DNA of 63,769 nt from Azoarcus sp. (lineage in GTDB: Bacteria > Pseudomonadota > Gammaproteobacteria > Burkholderiales > Rhodocyclaceae), in NCBI GenBank assembly GCA_031268195.1, contig JAIRXQ010000075.1:1-63769 (forward strand), given 5' to 3'. The translations under genes and the position numbers were made by a program. The notes below the pieces were generated by a model. The model saw only the letters and a program-made list of their open reading frames with translations. It was not told where the DNA came from and ran no database searches. Below, in pieces: positions 27,251-37,064 of the stretch; the first letter of the stretch is position 1, and each line of letters starts with the position of its first letter.

Positions 27251-29579
27251 CGCGCCGCCCGCTTCGCGTCTGGCGCGGGTGCATCGCCTGTTGGCGTGGT
27301 TTTGGCTGGCGCTGTTGCTCGGCGCGGCGTGTTGGCTCGTCGCCGGCCGTGCCGACTGGGTGGCGCGGGTCGATACCGATTTGCTGGCGCTCTTGCCGCG
27401 CGACGAACGCCGCCCGATGCTCGAAGTGGCGCTGAAGGCGTTCGCCAAACAGGGCGAGCGCCAACTGGCGCTGCTGGTGTCCGCCCGCGACGAGGCGCTG
27501 ACGCGGCAGGCCGCGCAAGCCACGCGCGCGGCGCTTGCCGGGCTGGGACTGACGGAGCAGGGTGGGGCGATGGCGTTTCCGGGCGATTTTTATTTCCCGT
27601 ATCGCCACGGCCTGCTGACGCCCGCCGACCGCGCATGGCTGACAGGCGCGAGCACGGAGACGGCGACGGCGCGCGCGCTGGATCGGGCCTACGCGCTGTT
27701 TACACTCAGCAACCTGCCTTGGCAGGACGACCCCTACGGCTTTTTTGGTGACTGGCTGCAAGCGCTGGGCGAAGCAACGCCAGTGCGTCCATCCGGCGGC
27801 GAATTGACGGTTCGGCACGCCGGCCGCGCGTATGTCGCGCTCATTTTCACGCTGCCCGGAAGCGCGTTCGATGCTGATTTTCAGCAAAAGCTGCTGGTTG
27901 CGCTGGACGATGCGCGCGAACGCGCGCGCGCGCTCGACCCGGATGCCCGCCTTCTGCGTGCGGGCGTGGTGTTGCACGCGGCGGCGGCGGCGCGGCAGGC
28001 GCAAGGCGAGATGAGCCTGATCGGGCTGGGCTCGCTGCTCGGCACCTTTTTTCTGATCGGTTTCGTTTTTCAGAGCGCGCGCGCCCTGACGCTCATCGCC
28101 GCCTCGCTCGTGGCCGGCAGCATCGTCGCGCTCGCGGCGGCATTCGCGCTGTTCGAGCGCGTCCATCTCGTCACGCTCGTCTTTGGCACGAGTTTGATCG
28201 GCGTCGCCGTCGACTATGCCATCCTCGTGTTCGCGCAGCATCTGGGGAACACGGAACCTGTGTGGGATCGCTTCCGGCGACTGTTGCCGACACTGAGCAT
28301 GGTGCTGCTCACCCCCGCGCTCGCCTATTTCGCGCTGGCGCTGACGCCGTTTCCCGGACTCAAGCAAATGGCGATTTTCGCCGTGTGCGGCATTTTCGGC
28401 GCATGGGCGAGCGTGGTGTGTTTCTATCCTTATCTGTTGCCCGCCACGTTGCCATTGCCGAAAAACGCCGATCCGCTGAAACGACTGCTCGATCGCTGGC
28501 CGCGCTGGAAGAATAACGGCATGGCATGGACGGTTGTACTCTTGCTCGTCGTCGTCGCGGCGTTGGGTATTGCGCGCTTGCGCGCCAACGATGACATCCG
28601 CGCGCTCTTCAGCGGCGAGGCCGAACTGATCGACGAACATCGGCAGGTTTCGGAAATCCTGCGTCTGCCCAGCCCGGCGCAAATGTTCCTGGTGAGCGGC
28701 GATAGCGCCGAAGCGGTGCTACAGGCCGAAGAAGCCTTGATCGAACGCCTGCGTCCGCTCGTGGCCGAGAGGAAAATCGGCGGCTTCGAGGCGGTGAGCC
28801 GCTGGTTGCCGTCTGCCGCGCGCCAGCGGGAGAACGCTACTTTGCAGGAACGTTTGCGCGCCAGCGGCACGCGGATCGCAAAGGCGCTGGAATTGCCTCC
28901 CGACTGGCACGCCAGCGCGGAAAAAACCGAAATGCTCACGCCGGACATCTGGCTTGCCGCGCCGATGAGCGCGCCGTTCCGCGCCCTGTGGCTGGGCGCG
29001 ACGCCGGATGCCTCCGGCACGCCGCGCCATGCGAGCATGGTGCTGCTGCAAGGGTTGGCCGGCGTTGAAGCCGCCGCCCGCCTCGCCGCGCTGCCGAGCG
29101 GGGATGTGCCCTTGCCGGGGGTGGAATGGGTCGATCAGACGCGCGAAATTTCCGGCTTGATGGCGCGTTATCGCGGCCTGCTCGTCAAAACGCTGCTCGC
29201 CGCGTGTCTCGCTGTGCCGCTTTTGTTATTCCCGTTCTTCAGGTCGCGTGTGTGGCGCATCGTGATGCCGGTGCTGGCGGCAGGGGCGCTGACGCTCGCC
29301 TTCATGGGCTGCGCCGGGATTCCTCTCCAGATGTTGAGCATCCTCGCTTTGCTGCTCACCCTTGGCATGGGCGTCGATTACGCCATCTTTTTGCAGGCGC
29401 GGCAGATGCATGCTCATACGCTCCTGGCCACCACGCTTGCTGCTTCGCTCACGTTGCTCTCGTTCGGGCTGCTGGCGCTGTCCCGGACGCCCGCCCTGCA
29501 TGCGTTGGGGACGACCGTCACCCTGGGGGTGTTGTTGTCGTGGTTGTTGACCCCGATTTTTCTACGAAGGAATCCATGA
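27243..29579 (+). CDS. MMPL/RND-type exporter
   Basis: About 778 residues from TTG 27243 (LNNAPPASRL...), 8 bp before the LolA-like stop; an ATG at 27207 would add 12 residues from overlapping sequence. Twelve-segment RND architecture in two halves: TM1 about 20-40, periplasmic loop, TM cluster about 255-400 including GTSLIGVAVDYAILVFAQH, second loop, and C-terminal TM cluster with LLLTLGMGVDYAIFLQARQ. Proton-driven inner-membrane exporter, expected to move the finished polyene lipid to the carrier. The start is uncertain; the family call is firm. Confidence 0.9.
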   Translation: MNNAPPASRLARVHRLLAWFWLALLLGAACWLVAGRADWVARVDTDLLALLPRDERRPMLEVALKAFAKQGERQLALLVSARDEALTRQAAQATRAALAGLGLTEQGGAMAFPGDFYFPYRHGLLTPADRAWLTGASTETATARALDRAYALFTLSNLPWQDDPYGFFGDWLQALGEATPVRPSGGELTVRHAGRAYVALIFTLPGSAFDADFQQKLLVALDDARERARALDPDARLLRAGVVLHAAAAARQAQGEMSLIGLGSLLGTFFLIGFVFQSARALTLIAASLVAGSIVALAAAFALFERVHLVTLVFGTSLIGVAVDYAILVFAQHLGNTEPVWDRFRRLLPTLSMVLLTPALAYFALALTPFPGLKQMAIFAVCGIFGAWASVVCFYPYLLPATLPLPKNADPLKRLLDRWPRWKNNGMAWTVVLLLVVVAALGIARLRANDDIRALFSGEAELIDEHRQVSEILRLPSPAQMFLVSGDSAEAVLQAEEALIERLRPLVAERKIGGFEAVSRWLPSAARQRENATLQERLRASGTRIAKALELPPDWHASAEKTEMLTPDIWLAAPMSAPFRALWLGATPDASGTPRHASMVLLQGLAGVEAAARLAALPSGDVPLPGVEWVDQTREISGLMARYRGLLVKTLLAACLAVPLLLFPFFRSRVWRIVMPVLAAGALTLAFMGCAGIPLQMLSILALLLTLGMGVDYAIFLQARQMHAHTLLATTLAASLTLLSFGLLALSRTPALHALGTTVTLGVLLSWLLTPIFLRRNP

Positions 29580-29582
29580 AAC

Positions 29583-30680
29583 ATGACTGTTTCCGACAAA
29601 CCTTTTGTTTATGATCATGACAATGTAGGCGTTGCCGATGCGGTTCTGGAAGCGCAACGCATCGCTTTTGGCCCGATCATTTTTCAGGCGGCGGTCTGTT
29701 TGCGCGACTTCGGCATTCTCGCGTGCCTCAAGCGTCGAGGCGCCGAGGGCGCGACCCTCGACGAAATCGTTGCAGATTCCGCGCTGAGCGGATATGCGGC
29801 CGGCGTTTTGCTTGATGCGGGTTTGAGCGCGCGCATGATTTACGAGAAAGAAGAACGTTTTTACCTCGGTCGCGTGGGGCTATGTCTGCTCAAGAACAAG
29901 ATGACACGTATCAACATGGATTTCATACGGGATATCTGCTACGCGGGCATGGCGAATCTCGGGCAGGCGATCAGGGAAGGAGCCCCCGGCGGGCTGAGCG
30001 TTTTCGGAAACTGGCCGACGATCTACCCGGCGTTGTCCTCGTTGCCGGAACCGGCGAAAAAGAGCTGGTTTGCCTTCGATCATTTTTATTCGGACAATGC
30101 CTTCAGCCCGGTCTTGCCGCACGTTTTCCGCGACCATCCCCGGCACATCTACGATGTGGGCGGCAATACGGGACGATGGGCCTTGCGTTGTGTGGAATAC
30201 GATGCCGATGTTCATGTGACGGTGCTTGATCTGCCGGAGCAGGTTGCGTTGCTCGAAGGCGAACTGGCGGCGCAGCAACCGGATTTCTCCACCCGTATCC
30301 ATGCGCGTCCCATCAACATTCTGGAGGACGGGGCTTTGCCCGGCGAGGCCGACGTATGGTGGATGAGCCAGTTTCTCGACTGTTTTCCAGAAAACCAGAT
30401 CATCGGAATCCTGACGCGCATCCGGCGCGCCATGAAACCCGATGCGCGTATCTTTATTCTGGAGCCGCTGTGCGACCGCCAGCGTTTCGAGGAAAGCGCG
30501 CTGACCTTGAATGTCACGTCGCTTTACTTTACCTGCATGGCCAATGGCAATAGCCGTTTTTTCCGCGCAAAAATGCTTGAAGAATATCTGGGCCGCGCGG
30601 GATTCATGATAGAGGAAACCATCGATGGATTGGGCATTGGTGGACATACGCTGACAATAGCCGTCATGAGACGCGGATGA
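29583..30680 (+). CDS. SAM-dependent methyltransferase of the APE cluster
   Basis: 365 residues. An N-terminal helical dimerisation-like domain (about 1-150), then a class I methyltransferase fold with IYDVGGNTGRWALRC (SAM loop, about 190) and VTVLDLPEQ. Methyltransferases of this type sit in aryl-polyene operons and could methylate the aryl head group; E. coli APE carries a ring methyl (known), the assignment here is inferred. Begins 3 bp after the exporter stop. Confidence 0.85.
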   Translation: MTVSDKPFVYDHDNVGVADAVLEAQRIAFGPIIFQAAVCLRDFGILACLKRRGAEGATLDEIVADSALSGYAAGVLLDAGLSARMIYEKEERFYLGRVGLCLLKNKMTRINMDFIRDICYAGMANLGQAIREGAPGGLSVFGNWPTIYPALSSLPEPAKKSWFAFDHFYSDNAFSPVLPHVFRDHPRHIYDVGGNTGRWALRCVEYDADVHVTVLDLPEQVALLEGELAAQQPDFSTRIHARPINILEDGALPGEADVWWMSQFLDCFPENQIIGILTRIRRAMKPDARIFILEPLCDRQRFEESALTLNVTSLYFTCMANGNSRFFRAKMLEEYLGRAGFMIEETIDGLGIGGHTLTIAVMRRG

Positions 30681-30718
30681 GCGCAATGCACCCTACCGTC
30701 CCCACAGGAAATTGAGTC

Positions 30719-31348
30719 ATGCCACGACAACCCCGTCCATCCAGGAGATTCGCGCTGTCCGCGAGATCGCGTCCGGGACTGTTTTTTGTTCTCTCCTTAT
30801 GCCTCCTGTGTTTGAGCGCCTGCTCCTTGCTGACGCCCAAACAGGAGTCTTTGCTGCCGGTTTCTCCGGCCGTATTGGGTGATCGGACTGTTGAGCAGCA
30901 ATTGCAAATTCGTTGGCAAGGCGGTGAGCGTGTCATCGATGCTGCGCTGGAAATCGAAGATGGGCGCCTGCGCCTCGTCCTGATGGCGTTTGGCATGCGC
31001 GTCCTGAGTCTGGATTACGATGGCAAGACCTTCACGCAGGAACGTTTCGTGCCGCATGCGCCAGACGGCGTGCGTATCCTCAACGATTTGATGATGATCG
31101 CCGCGCCGCGAGACGAATTGCAAAACGCCTTGCCTGCGGGGTGGACGCTGGAAGAGCATCTGGCGAGCGGGATCAGCGACGAAGGCTCGGTTTCACGCGC
31201 GGCGGGACGCGAAATTTTCGCGGACGGCGTGAAACAGATCGAAATCCATTATGCTGATTGCTTTCCCGCGAATCCTTGGCAGGGTAAGGTCACTTTGAAG
31301 AACCTCGCCAAGGGTTACGAACTGATTCTGATCTCGCATGAAATCTGA
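30719..31348 (+). CDS. DUF3261 lipoprotein
   Basis: 209 residues with a long basic leader, hydrophobic core and lipobox LSACS (Cys about residue 35). The mature domain matches DUF3261, an outer-membrane lipoprotein family common in aryl-polyene clusters, possibly an acceptor or outer-membrane assembly factor for the polyene. Ends overlapping the next start by 11 bp. Confidence 0.85.
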   Translation: MPRQPRPSRRFALSARSRPGLFFVLSLCLLCLSACSLLTPKQESLLPVSPAVLGDRTVEQQLQIRWQGGERVIDAALEIEDGRLRLVLMAFGMRVLSLDYDGKTFTQERFVPHAPDGVRILNDLMMIAAPRDELQNALPAGWTLEEHLASGISDEGSVSRAAGREIFADGVKQIEIHYADCFPANPWQGKVTLKNLAKGYELILISHEI

Positions 31349-32543
31349 ATTGCCGGTCTACCTGCATGAACCCGGCGTCCTCTGCGCGCTGGGCGAAGAT
31401 CTCGCGGCCATTCGCGCGGCGCTGTTCGCGGGCGTGAGCCCCGGCATGCGCACGAGCGATGTTTATAGTCCGGGGCGTCCATTGCGATTGGGGTTTGTGG
31501 ATGCGGCGCTGCCGGAGGTGAGTTTTCTGCCCATTCAGGATCGCACGCGCAACAATGCTCTGGCGCTGGCGGCCTTCGCCCGTATCGAGGCGCGCTATCG
31601 CGCGCTCGCCGCCGGGCTCCCGTCGTCGCGAATCGCGGTGGTGCTCGGCACCAGCACATCCGGCATGGCCGAGTCGGAAACCGCCGTGCGATTCCGGGAA
31701 GAGCAGGGCAGCTGGCCCGAGGGCTATCACTATTTGCAACAAGAACTCGGCTCTCCGGCGCGCATGCTGGCCGAACATCTCGGCATCGACGGCCCGGCCT
31801 ATGCGGTATCGACCGCCTGCACCTCCAGTGCCAAGGCGCTGATCTCCGGTGCGCGCCTCATCCGGGCGGGCATGGCCGAGCTCGTGCTGGCGGGGGGTGT
31901 GGATACCCTGACGCGCTTCACGGTGGCAGGGTTTTCGTCGCTGGAGGCCATTTCGCCCGATGCCTGCCTGCCGTTCTCGGCGAATCGCAAGGGGATCAAT
32001 ATTGGCGAGGCTGGCGCGCTGTTTCTGCTCACCCGTGAAAAGCCCGCCGACGGGCCGTGCATCGCGCTCGCCGGCTGGGGCGAGAGCTCGGATGGGTATC
32101 ATATTTCCGCCCCGGACCCCTCGGGCGAGGGGGCGCGGCGGGCGATTCTGGGTGCGCTCGAACGTGTCTGCATTCCCGGCGAAGCCGTTGGCTACGTCAA
32201 TTTGCATGGCACCGCGACGCGGCAAAACGATGCCATGGAAAGCCGGGCGATGGCCTCTGTTTTCTCCGCAGCGATGATGAGTTCGACCAAGCCGCTGACC
32301 GGCCACACGCTGGGCGCGGCGGGCGCGCTGGAAGCGGCGATCTGCTGGCTGGCGCTCTCCGATGCCGAATGCCGTTTGCCGCCGCATCTTTGGGATGGCG
32401 TGGCCGATGCGAACGATCCGCCTCTGCATCTGGTCGCGGTGGGCGAACGCGCCGCCGAACCGCTAAAATATGCGCTTTCCACCTCTTTCGCTTTCGGCGG
32501 CAGCAATACCGCGCTGATCCTCGGACGGGAAACCACCGTATGA
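31338..32543 (+). CDS. Beta-ketoacyl-ACP synthase (ApeO-like)
   Basis: 401 residues, thiolase fold. The full catalytic triad is visible: Cys161 in STACTSSAKAL, His290 in NLHGTAT and His323 in TGHTLGAAG. The condensing partner expected to pair with the KS-like chain length factor at 19968 to elongate the polyene with malonyl-ACP. Start ATG lies within the DUF3261 end; the stop overlaps the dehydratase start. Confidence 0.93.
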   Translation: MKSELPVYLHEPGVLCALGEDLAAIRAALFAGVSPGMRTSDVYSPGRPLRLGFVDAALPEVSFLPIQDRTRNNALALAAFARIEARYRALAAGLPSSRIAVVLGTSTSGMAESETAVRFREEQGSWPEGYHYLQQELGSPARMLAEHLGIDGPAYAVSTACTSSAKALISGARLIRAGMAELVLAGGVDTLTRFTVAGFSSLEAISPDACLPFSANRKGINIGEAGALFLLTREKPADGPCIALAGWGESSDGYHISAPDPSGEGARRAILGALERVCIPGEAVGYVNLHGTATRQNDAMESRAMASVFSAAMMSSTKPLTGHTLGAAGALEAAICWLALSDAECRLPPHLWDGVADANDPPLHLVAVGERAAEPLKYALSTSFAFGGSNTALILGRETTV

Positions 32544-33025
32544 ACCGGCAAGACACACACCACTTCGCACACCACTTTCCGCCCATCTCCGAGCTGCTGC
32601 CGCACCGTGGCCCCATGGCCTTGCTCGAACGCCTCATCGAGGCCGAACCGCAACGCGTGCGCTGCACGGTCGTCTTGCGCGAGGAAAGCCCGTTTTGCCG
32701 GGAAGGACGCGTGCCGTCCTATGTCGGCATCGAATACATGGCGCAGGCGGCGGGGGTGTTGATCAGTTGGCCTGATCATCTCGAGGGCAAGAAGGAGGCG
32801 GGTGTCGGCTTTCTTGTCTCGGTCCGCAAATTCAACACGCGCGTAGACGGTTTCGCGGCCGGCGAGACGCTCACGGTAGAAGCAAAGGAAATGATGCGTG
32901 ATAATGACAATGGAATTGGTGTCATGGCCTGTTCGATTTATGCTTCCAGCGGCGATCTGCTGGCGAAAGGCCAACTGACCGCCTATCAGCCCAAGGATCT
33001 CGACGCTTTCCTGAAAACGACATGA
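32540..33025 (+). CDS. 3-hydroxyacyl-ACP dehydratase (ApeP-like hotdog)
   Basis: 161 residues. FabA/FabZ-like hotdog: PISELLPHRGPMALLERLIE and the YVGIEYMAQAAGVL helix with the acidic catalytic residue. Second dehydratase of the cluster, besides the one fused to the ligase. Overlaps the KS stop and the reductase start. Confidence 0.91.
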   Translation: MNRQDTHHFAHHFPPISELLPHRGPMALLERLIEAEPQRVRCTVVLREESPFCREGRVPSYVGIEYMAQAAGVLISWPDHLEGKKEAGVGFLVSVRKFNTRVDGFAAGETLTVEAKEMMRDNDNGIGVMACSIYASSGDLLAKGQLTAYQPKDLDAFLKTT

Positions 33026-33771
33026 ACACGAAATCCTCTTTTGACAAAAGCGTCCTGATCACCGGCGCTTCGCAAGGCATTGGCGAGGCCATCGCCCGCC
33101 GCGTGGCGGCCGACGGTTTCCTGCCGGTATTGCATTGCCGCAGCCAGCGTGAGCGCACGGAGCGGCTGGCCGATGAACTCGCCGCCTCGTGCGCGGGCGT
33201 CCGGCCGCGCGTGTTGCAGTTCGATGTGGCCGATCGCACTGCGGCCAGCGCCGCGTTGCTCGCCGACACCGAGGCGCACGGCATCTATTACGGCATCGTC
33301 TGCAATGCGGGCGTCGCGGCCGACAATGCGTTTCCCGCCATGACCGACGAGGAGTGGGACAAGGTGCTCACGGTCAATCTCGATGGTCTCTACAACGTGC
33401 TGCGCCCCTTGGTCCTGCCGATGGTGCAGGCGCGGCGGCCGGGGCGGATCGTTACGATGTCGTCGCTTTCAGGGCAGATTGGCAATCGCGGTCAGGTCAA
33501 TTACAGCGCCGCCAAAGCGGGCGTGATTGGCGCGACCAAGGCGCTGGCGATCGAACTGGCCAAGCGTCGCATCACCGTCAATTGCGTCGCGCCGGGCCTG
33601 ATCGACACAGAGATGGTCGAACCGGAGCTCATGGAACAGATTTTGCCGATGATTCCCCTGCGCCGCGCGGGTAAGGCGGCGGAAGTCGCTGCCGTGGTGA
33701 GCTTTCTGCTCACGGAGGATGCCGCCTACCTCACGCGGCAAGTCATCGCAGTCAATGGAGGCATGTCGTGA
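33022..33771 (+). CDS. 3-oxoacyl-ACP reductase (FabG-type SDR, ApeQ-like)
   Basis: 249 residues. NAD(P)-binding TGASQGIG (15-22), catalytic Ser148, Tyr161 and Lys165 in the S...YSAAK motif, and NAG at 96-98. Reduces the 3-keto group during polyene chain growth. Coupled by 4-bp overlaps to dehydratase and KS. Confidence 0.94.
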   Translation: MNTKSSFDKSVLITGASQGIGEAIARRVAADGFLPVLHCRSQRERTERLADELAASCAGVRPRVLQFDVADRTAASAALLADTEAHGIYYGIVCNAGVAADNAFPAMTDEEWDKVLTVNLDGLYNVLRPLVLPMVQARRPGRIVTMSSLSGQIGNRGQVNYSAAKAGVIGATKALAIELAKRRITVNCVAPGLIDTEMVEPELMEQILPMIPLRRAGKAAEVAAVVSFLLTEDAAYLTRQVIAVNGGMS

Positions 33772-35018
33772 GCGCGGAGTCGGGACGCCGGGTAGTCGTG
33801 ACCGGCATGGGCGGCATCAGCCCCCTGGGTTGCCAGTGGGACGAAATCGAATCGCGCCTGCGCGCTGCCAGCAAGAATGCGGTGCAGGTCATCGAAGACT
33901 GGCGTGATATCGAGGGGTTGCACGCATGGCTGGGCGCCCCCGCCGCCGAATTCAGTTTGCCGCCCGAGCGCTACAACCGCAAAACGACGCGCAGCATGGG
34001 GCGCGTGGCGATCATGGCCTGCCGCGCCGCCGACTTCGCGCTGGCCGAGGCGGGTCTGCTGGACGATCGCGCCTTTCTGATTTCCGGTCGGGTAGGGGTG
34101 TCCTACGGTTCTTCGACCGGCGCCATGGACGCCACGGCTGCTTTCGCCCGCTTGATCGACACCCGCGTCGTGGAAGGGCTTAACGCCAGCAGTTACATCC
34201 GCATGATGGCGCACACGACGCCAGCCAACATCGCCGTTTTTTTCGGGTTGACGGGTCGTGTGCACACGACATCCAGCGCCTGCACCTCGGGCAGCCAGGG
34301 CATCGGCTACGCTTTCGAGGCTATTCGCTACGGTCATGCGGATGCGATGGTCGCGGGCGGGGCGGACGAACTGACGGTCGCCGATACGGCGGTTTTCGAT
34401 ACCTTGTTCGCCACGAGCACGAAGAACGATACCCCGGAGCGGACGCCGCGTCCTTTCGACCGCGACCGCGATGGCCTGGTGATCGGGGAGGGCGCTGGCA
34501 CCCTGATTCTTGAGGAATACGAGCACGCCCGCGCGCGCGGCGCGAAAATCTACGCGGAAATCGTCGGTTACGGCACCAACTGCGACGGCTCGCACATCAC
34601 GCAGCCGCGCGCCGAGACGCAGGCTATCGCCATGCGTCTGGCGCTGGCTTGCGCCGGTTTGCCGGCAGAGGCCATCGGCTACGTCAATGCGCATGGCACC
34701 GCCACTGACCGGGGCGATGTCGCGGAGACTCAGGCGACGCACGCCGTTTTCGGTTCCCGTATGCCGATCAGTACGGTCAAGAGCTACATGGGCCACACCC
34801 TCGGCGCGGCAGGGTCGCTGGAAGCGTGGTTTACCATCGAGATGATGCGCGCCAACTGGTTCGCGCCCACGATCAACCTCGAAAATGTCGATCCGCGCTG
34901 TAGTGAGTTGGACTACATCGTAGGGAGCGGGCGCGAGCTCGAATGCGAATACACGATGAGCAACAACTTCGCGTTCGGGGGCATCAACACCTCGTTGATT
35001 TTCAGGAAACTGGCTTGA
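33768..35018 (+). CDS. Beta-ketoacyl-ACP synthase (ApeR-like, FabF family)
   Basis: 416 residues from GTG 33768 overlapping the reductase stop. Intact triad: Cys172 in SSACTSGSQG, His in NAHGTAT, His in YMGHTLGAAG. Probably catalyses the first condensation on the aryl starter. Last canonical aryl-polyene gene; the next gene starts 4 bp later. Confidence 0.93.
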   Translation: MSAESGRRVVVTGMGGISPLGCQWDEIESRLRAASKNAVQVIEDWRDIEGLHAWLGAPAAEFSLPPERYNRKTTRSMGRVAIMACRAADFALAEAGLLDDRAFLISGRVGVSYGSSTGAMDATAAFARLIDTRVVEGLNASSYIRMMAHTTPANIAVFFGLTGRVHTTSSACTSGSQGIGYAFEAIRYGHADAMVAGGADELTVADTAVFDTLFATSTKNDTPERTPRPFDRDRDGLVIGEGAGTLILEEYEHARARGAKIYAEIVGYGTNCDGSHITQPRAETQAIAMRLALACAGLPAEAIGYVNAHGTATDRGDVAETQATHAVFGSRMPISTVKSYMGHTLGAAGSLEAWFTIEMMRANWFAPTINLENVDPRCSELDYIVGSGRELECEYTMSNNFAFGGINTSLIFRKLA

Positions 35019-35022
35019 TTGG

Positions 35023-36171
35023 GTGATCCCCCCCAGACAAATGGCCTTGAGCACAGCGCGCGGCATTCTCCAGATCTGTCATGGCTACGATGGCCCTTTT
35101 CTCGATTGCGCGCGCCAGTACGCCCGCCTGTTTCGGGATTCGCCCTACCAGGTCGTCACGGTCTATCTGACGGGCGAGCCCGATGAACGGGTCGTGCGCG
35201 GTTCGGCTTCGGACGAGGTGATCTTCCTGCGTTTTCGGAGCGCCGAAATCCGGGGACTGAAGCTGAAAGCCATTCGTGAGGTGCGCCGCATCGCCGCCCG
35301 CCGCGATTTCGCGTTTTGCATTGCGCATCGCTTCAAGCCCGTCTATACCGCGCTGCTTGGCACGAATCTGCCGGTAATCGGCGTGCATCACGCTTTTGGA
35401 GATTACCGGCGCTTGAGCCGGCGCGCGTTCGCACAAACGTTCAAAAAACGCCTGCGCCTGCTGGGCGTCTCCGAGGCCGTGCGTGATGACTTGCGTGTCG
35501 ATTTGCCGTCGTGGCCGCCTTCCCACATCGAAGCCTTGTACAACCGGGTCGATGTCGCCGCATTGCAAGCGGGATTGTTGTCACGCGAAGAGGCGCGCGC
35601 CGCGCTCGATCTGCCGCCGGAGGGCTGGATCGTCGGCAACGTTGGGCGATTGCATCCGGACAAGGACCAGGCCACGCTCATCCGGGCTTTCGCGGCGGCT
35701 CTGCCCGCGTTGCCCGCGGGCAGCCTTCTCGCCATCATGGGAAGCGGGCGACTGGCGCGCGAGCTCAAATCCCTGGCCGCCAGACAGGGCATCGCGGCAT
35801 CGGTGCGCTTTCTGGGGCAGGTGCCGGATGGGCGGCGCTATTTCAGCGCGTTCGATGTCTTCGCGCTTTCCTCGGATCGGGAACCCTTCGGCATGGTGCT
35901 GCTGGAGGCGCTTGCCGCCGGGTTGCCTGTCGTGTGCAGCGATTGCGGCGGCGGGCGCGAAGTGGTGGCGGGGGTCGGCGAACTGTTCCCGTTCGGAGAT
36001 GCCGCCGCGCTGGCGGGAGCGCTGAGCCGTCTGGCGGAAAGTGGCATTCCGGAGGATTATGCCGAACGGGCCGAAAAACATTTGCGGATGAAATTTTCGG
36101 ATGAAGCCAGCGCCGAGGTGTATTGGAAACTTCCCATGATCGTCGAGCTGACGCGGGGCGAGTCATGTTGA
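35023..36171 (+). CDS. GT-B (family 4) glycosyltransferase, LPS-core (WapH-like)
   Basis: 382 residues from GTG 35023, or 376 from ATG 35041; a run of 7 C separates the two starts and neither has a good Shine-Dalgarno. N-terminus ILQICHGYDGPFLDCARQYA, then a GT4 C-domain with GNVGRLHPDKDQ, and the nucleotide-sugar motif DREPFGMVLLEALAAGLPVV. With Mig-14 and the DnpA-like gene behind it this matches the Pseudomonas LPS core region (wapH, mig-14, dnpA). Begins 4 bp after the last KS, so probably on the aryl-polyene transcript. Confidence 0.85.
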   Translation: MIPPRQMALSTARGILQICHGYDGPFLDCARQYARLFRDSPYQVVTVYLTGEPDERVVRGSASDEVIFLRFRSAEIRGLKLKAIREVRRIAARRDFAFCIAHRFKPVYTALLGTNLPVIGVHHAFGDYRRLSRRAFAQTFKKRLRLLGVSEAVRDDLRVDLPSWPPSHIEALYNRVDVAALQAGLLSREEARAALDLPPEGWIVGNVGRLHPDKDQATLIRAFAAALPALPAGSLLAIMGSGRLARELKSLAARQGIAASVRFLGQVPDGRRYFSAFDVFALSSDREPFGMVLLEALAAGLPVVCSDCGGGREVVAGVGELFPFGDAAALAGALSRLAESGIPEDYAERAEKHLRMKFSDEASAEVYWKLPMIVELTRGESC

Positions 36172-37064
36172 GCCGTTTCAGTTTTTTCCGGGAGCGGGGC
36201 TGGGCCGAAATTGCTGCCGCCGACTACGCTGAAATCTGGCAGCGGTACGGCGGCAGCGTGGCCACTCATCCCGCGTTCGTCGGGAGTCTTTCCGGGTTCG
36301 CGGGCATTCCCGTACGTTATCTGGCCTGGCGCGAGGATGGCGAAGCGGTCGCCGCCATTCCTGTCTGGGGGCGGTATTTGGCGATGTCCAATGCGGCGCT
36401 GAAGGCGATGGGGAAGAAAGGGACTTTCGATCCGGGCAATATGGAAATAGTGTTGCCGGTCCTGCCCGATGCAACGGGTATTCCTTTGCGCCATGCCGCG
36501 CGTTATCTCTCGGCTCGGCACAAAGCACAGTTCTCCGGCTTGCGGCGGCAGAAAGAAGCATTGGCCATCCTCAAGACGGCGGATGCTTTTTCCGCGAAAT
36601 TTCGCTACAACCAGCGGCGGCAGTTGCGACTGTTCACGGAGGCGGGCGGCGTCATTCGTCCGGTTGCTGAATTTTCCCCGGCAGAACTGGCGACGATCTA
36701 TATCGATCTTTTCGAGCAGCGCTGGGAGGAAACCGCGACCGGCGCGGCGGCGATGGCCGAAGTCTTTTCCCTGTTGCGCGAATGGATGACGGGTTCGGTT
36801 TTGTTGCTGCACGGCGCACCGGTCGCCGTTCAAGTGCTGTATCGCGTCGAATCGCCGCAATGGATCAGCATCGAATACATCAACGGCGGGGTTGCCCCGG
36901 AGGCGCAGGAATTCAGTCCGGGCAGCGTCCTGACGTATGTCAACGTCGAAGCCGCGCGGGAAGATGCGGCGGCGCGGGAAAAGTCTCTGCGCTACTCTTT
37001 TGGCCGGACCGGGCGCGACTACAAGAAAATGTGGTGCGTCGCCGAACCGGTGTTCGAGGCTTGA
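36165..37064 (+). CDS. mig-14: Mig-14 family protein (antimicrobial-peptide resistance, GNAT fold)
   Basis: 299 residues from the ATG 36165 overlapping the glycosyltransferase stop. FRERGWAEIAAADYAEIWQR, YGGSVATHPAFV and GIPVRYLAW are the Mig-14 signature; the C-terminal half has a GNAT/FemAB-like fold (NQRRQLRLF...SFGRTGRDYKKMW). In Salmonella and Pseudomonas, Mig-14 raises resistance to cationic peptides, at or near the inner membrane; the biochemical activity is unsettled, probably acyl- or aminoacyl-transfer to LPS. Context supports a surface-modification role. Confidence 0.82.
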   Translation: MLSRFSFFRERGWAEIAAADYAEIWQRYGGSVATHPAFVGSLSGFAGIPVRYLAWREDGEAVAAIPVWGRYLAMSNAALKAMGKKGTFDPGNMEIVLPVLPDATGIPLRHAARYLSARHKAQFSGLRRQKEALAILKTADAFSAKFRYNQRRQLRLFTEAGGVIRPVAEFSPAELATIYIDLFEQRWEETATGAAAMAEVFSLLREWMTGSVLLLHGAPVAVQVLYRVESPQWISIEYINGGVAPEAQEFSPGSVLTYVNVEAAREDAAAREKSLRYSFGRTGRDYKKMWCVAEPVFEA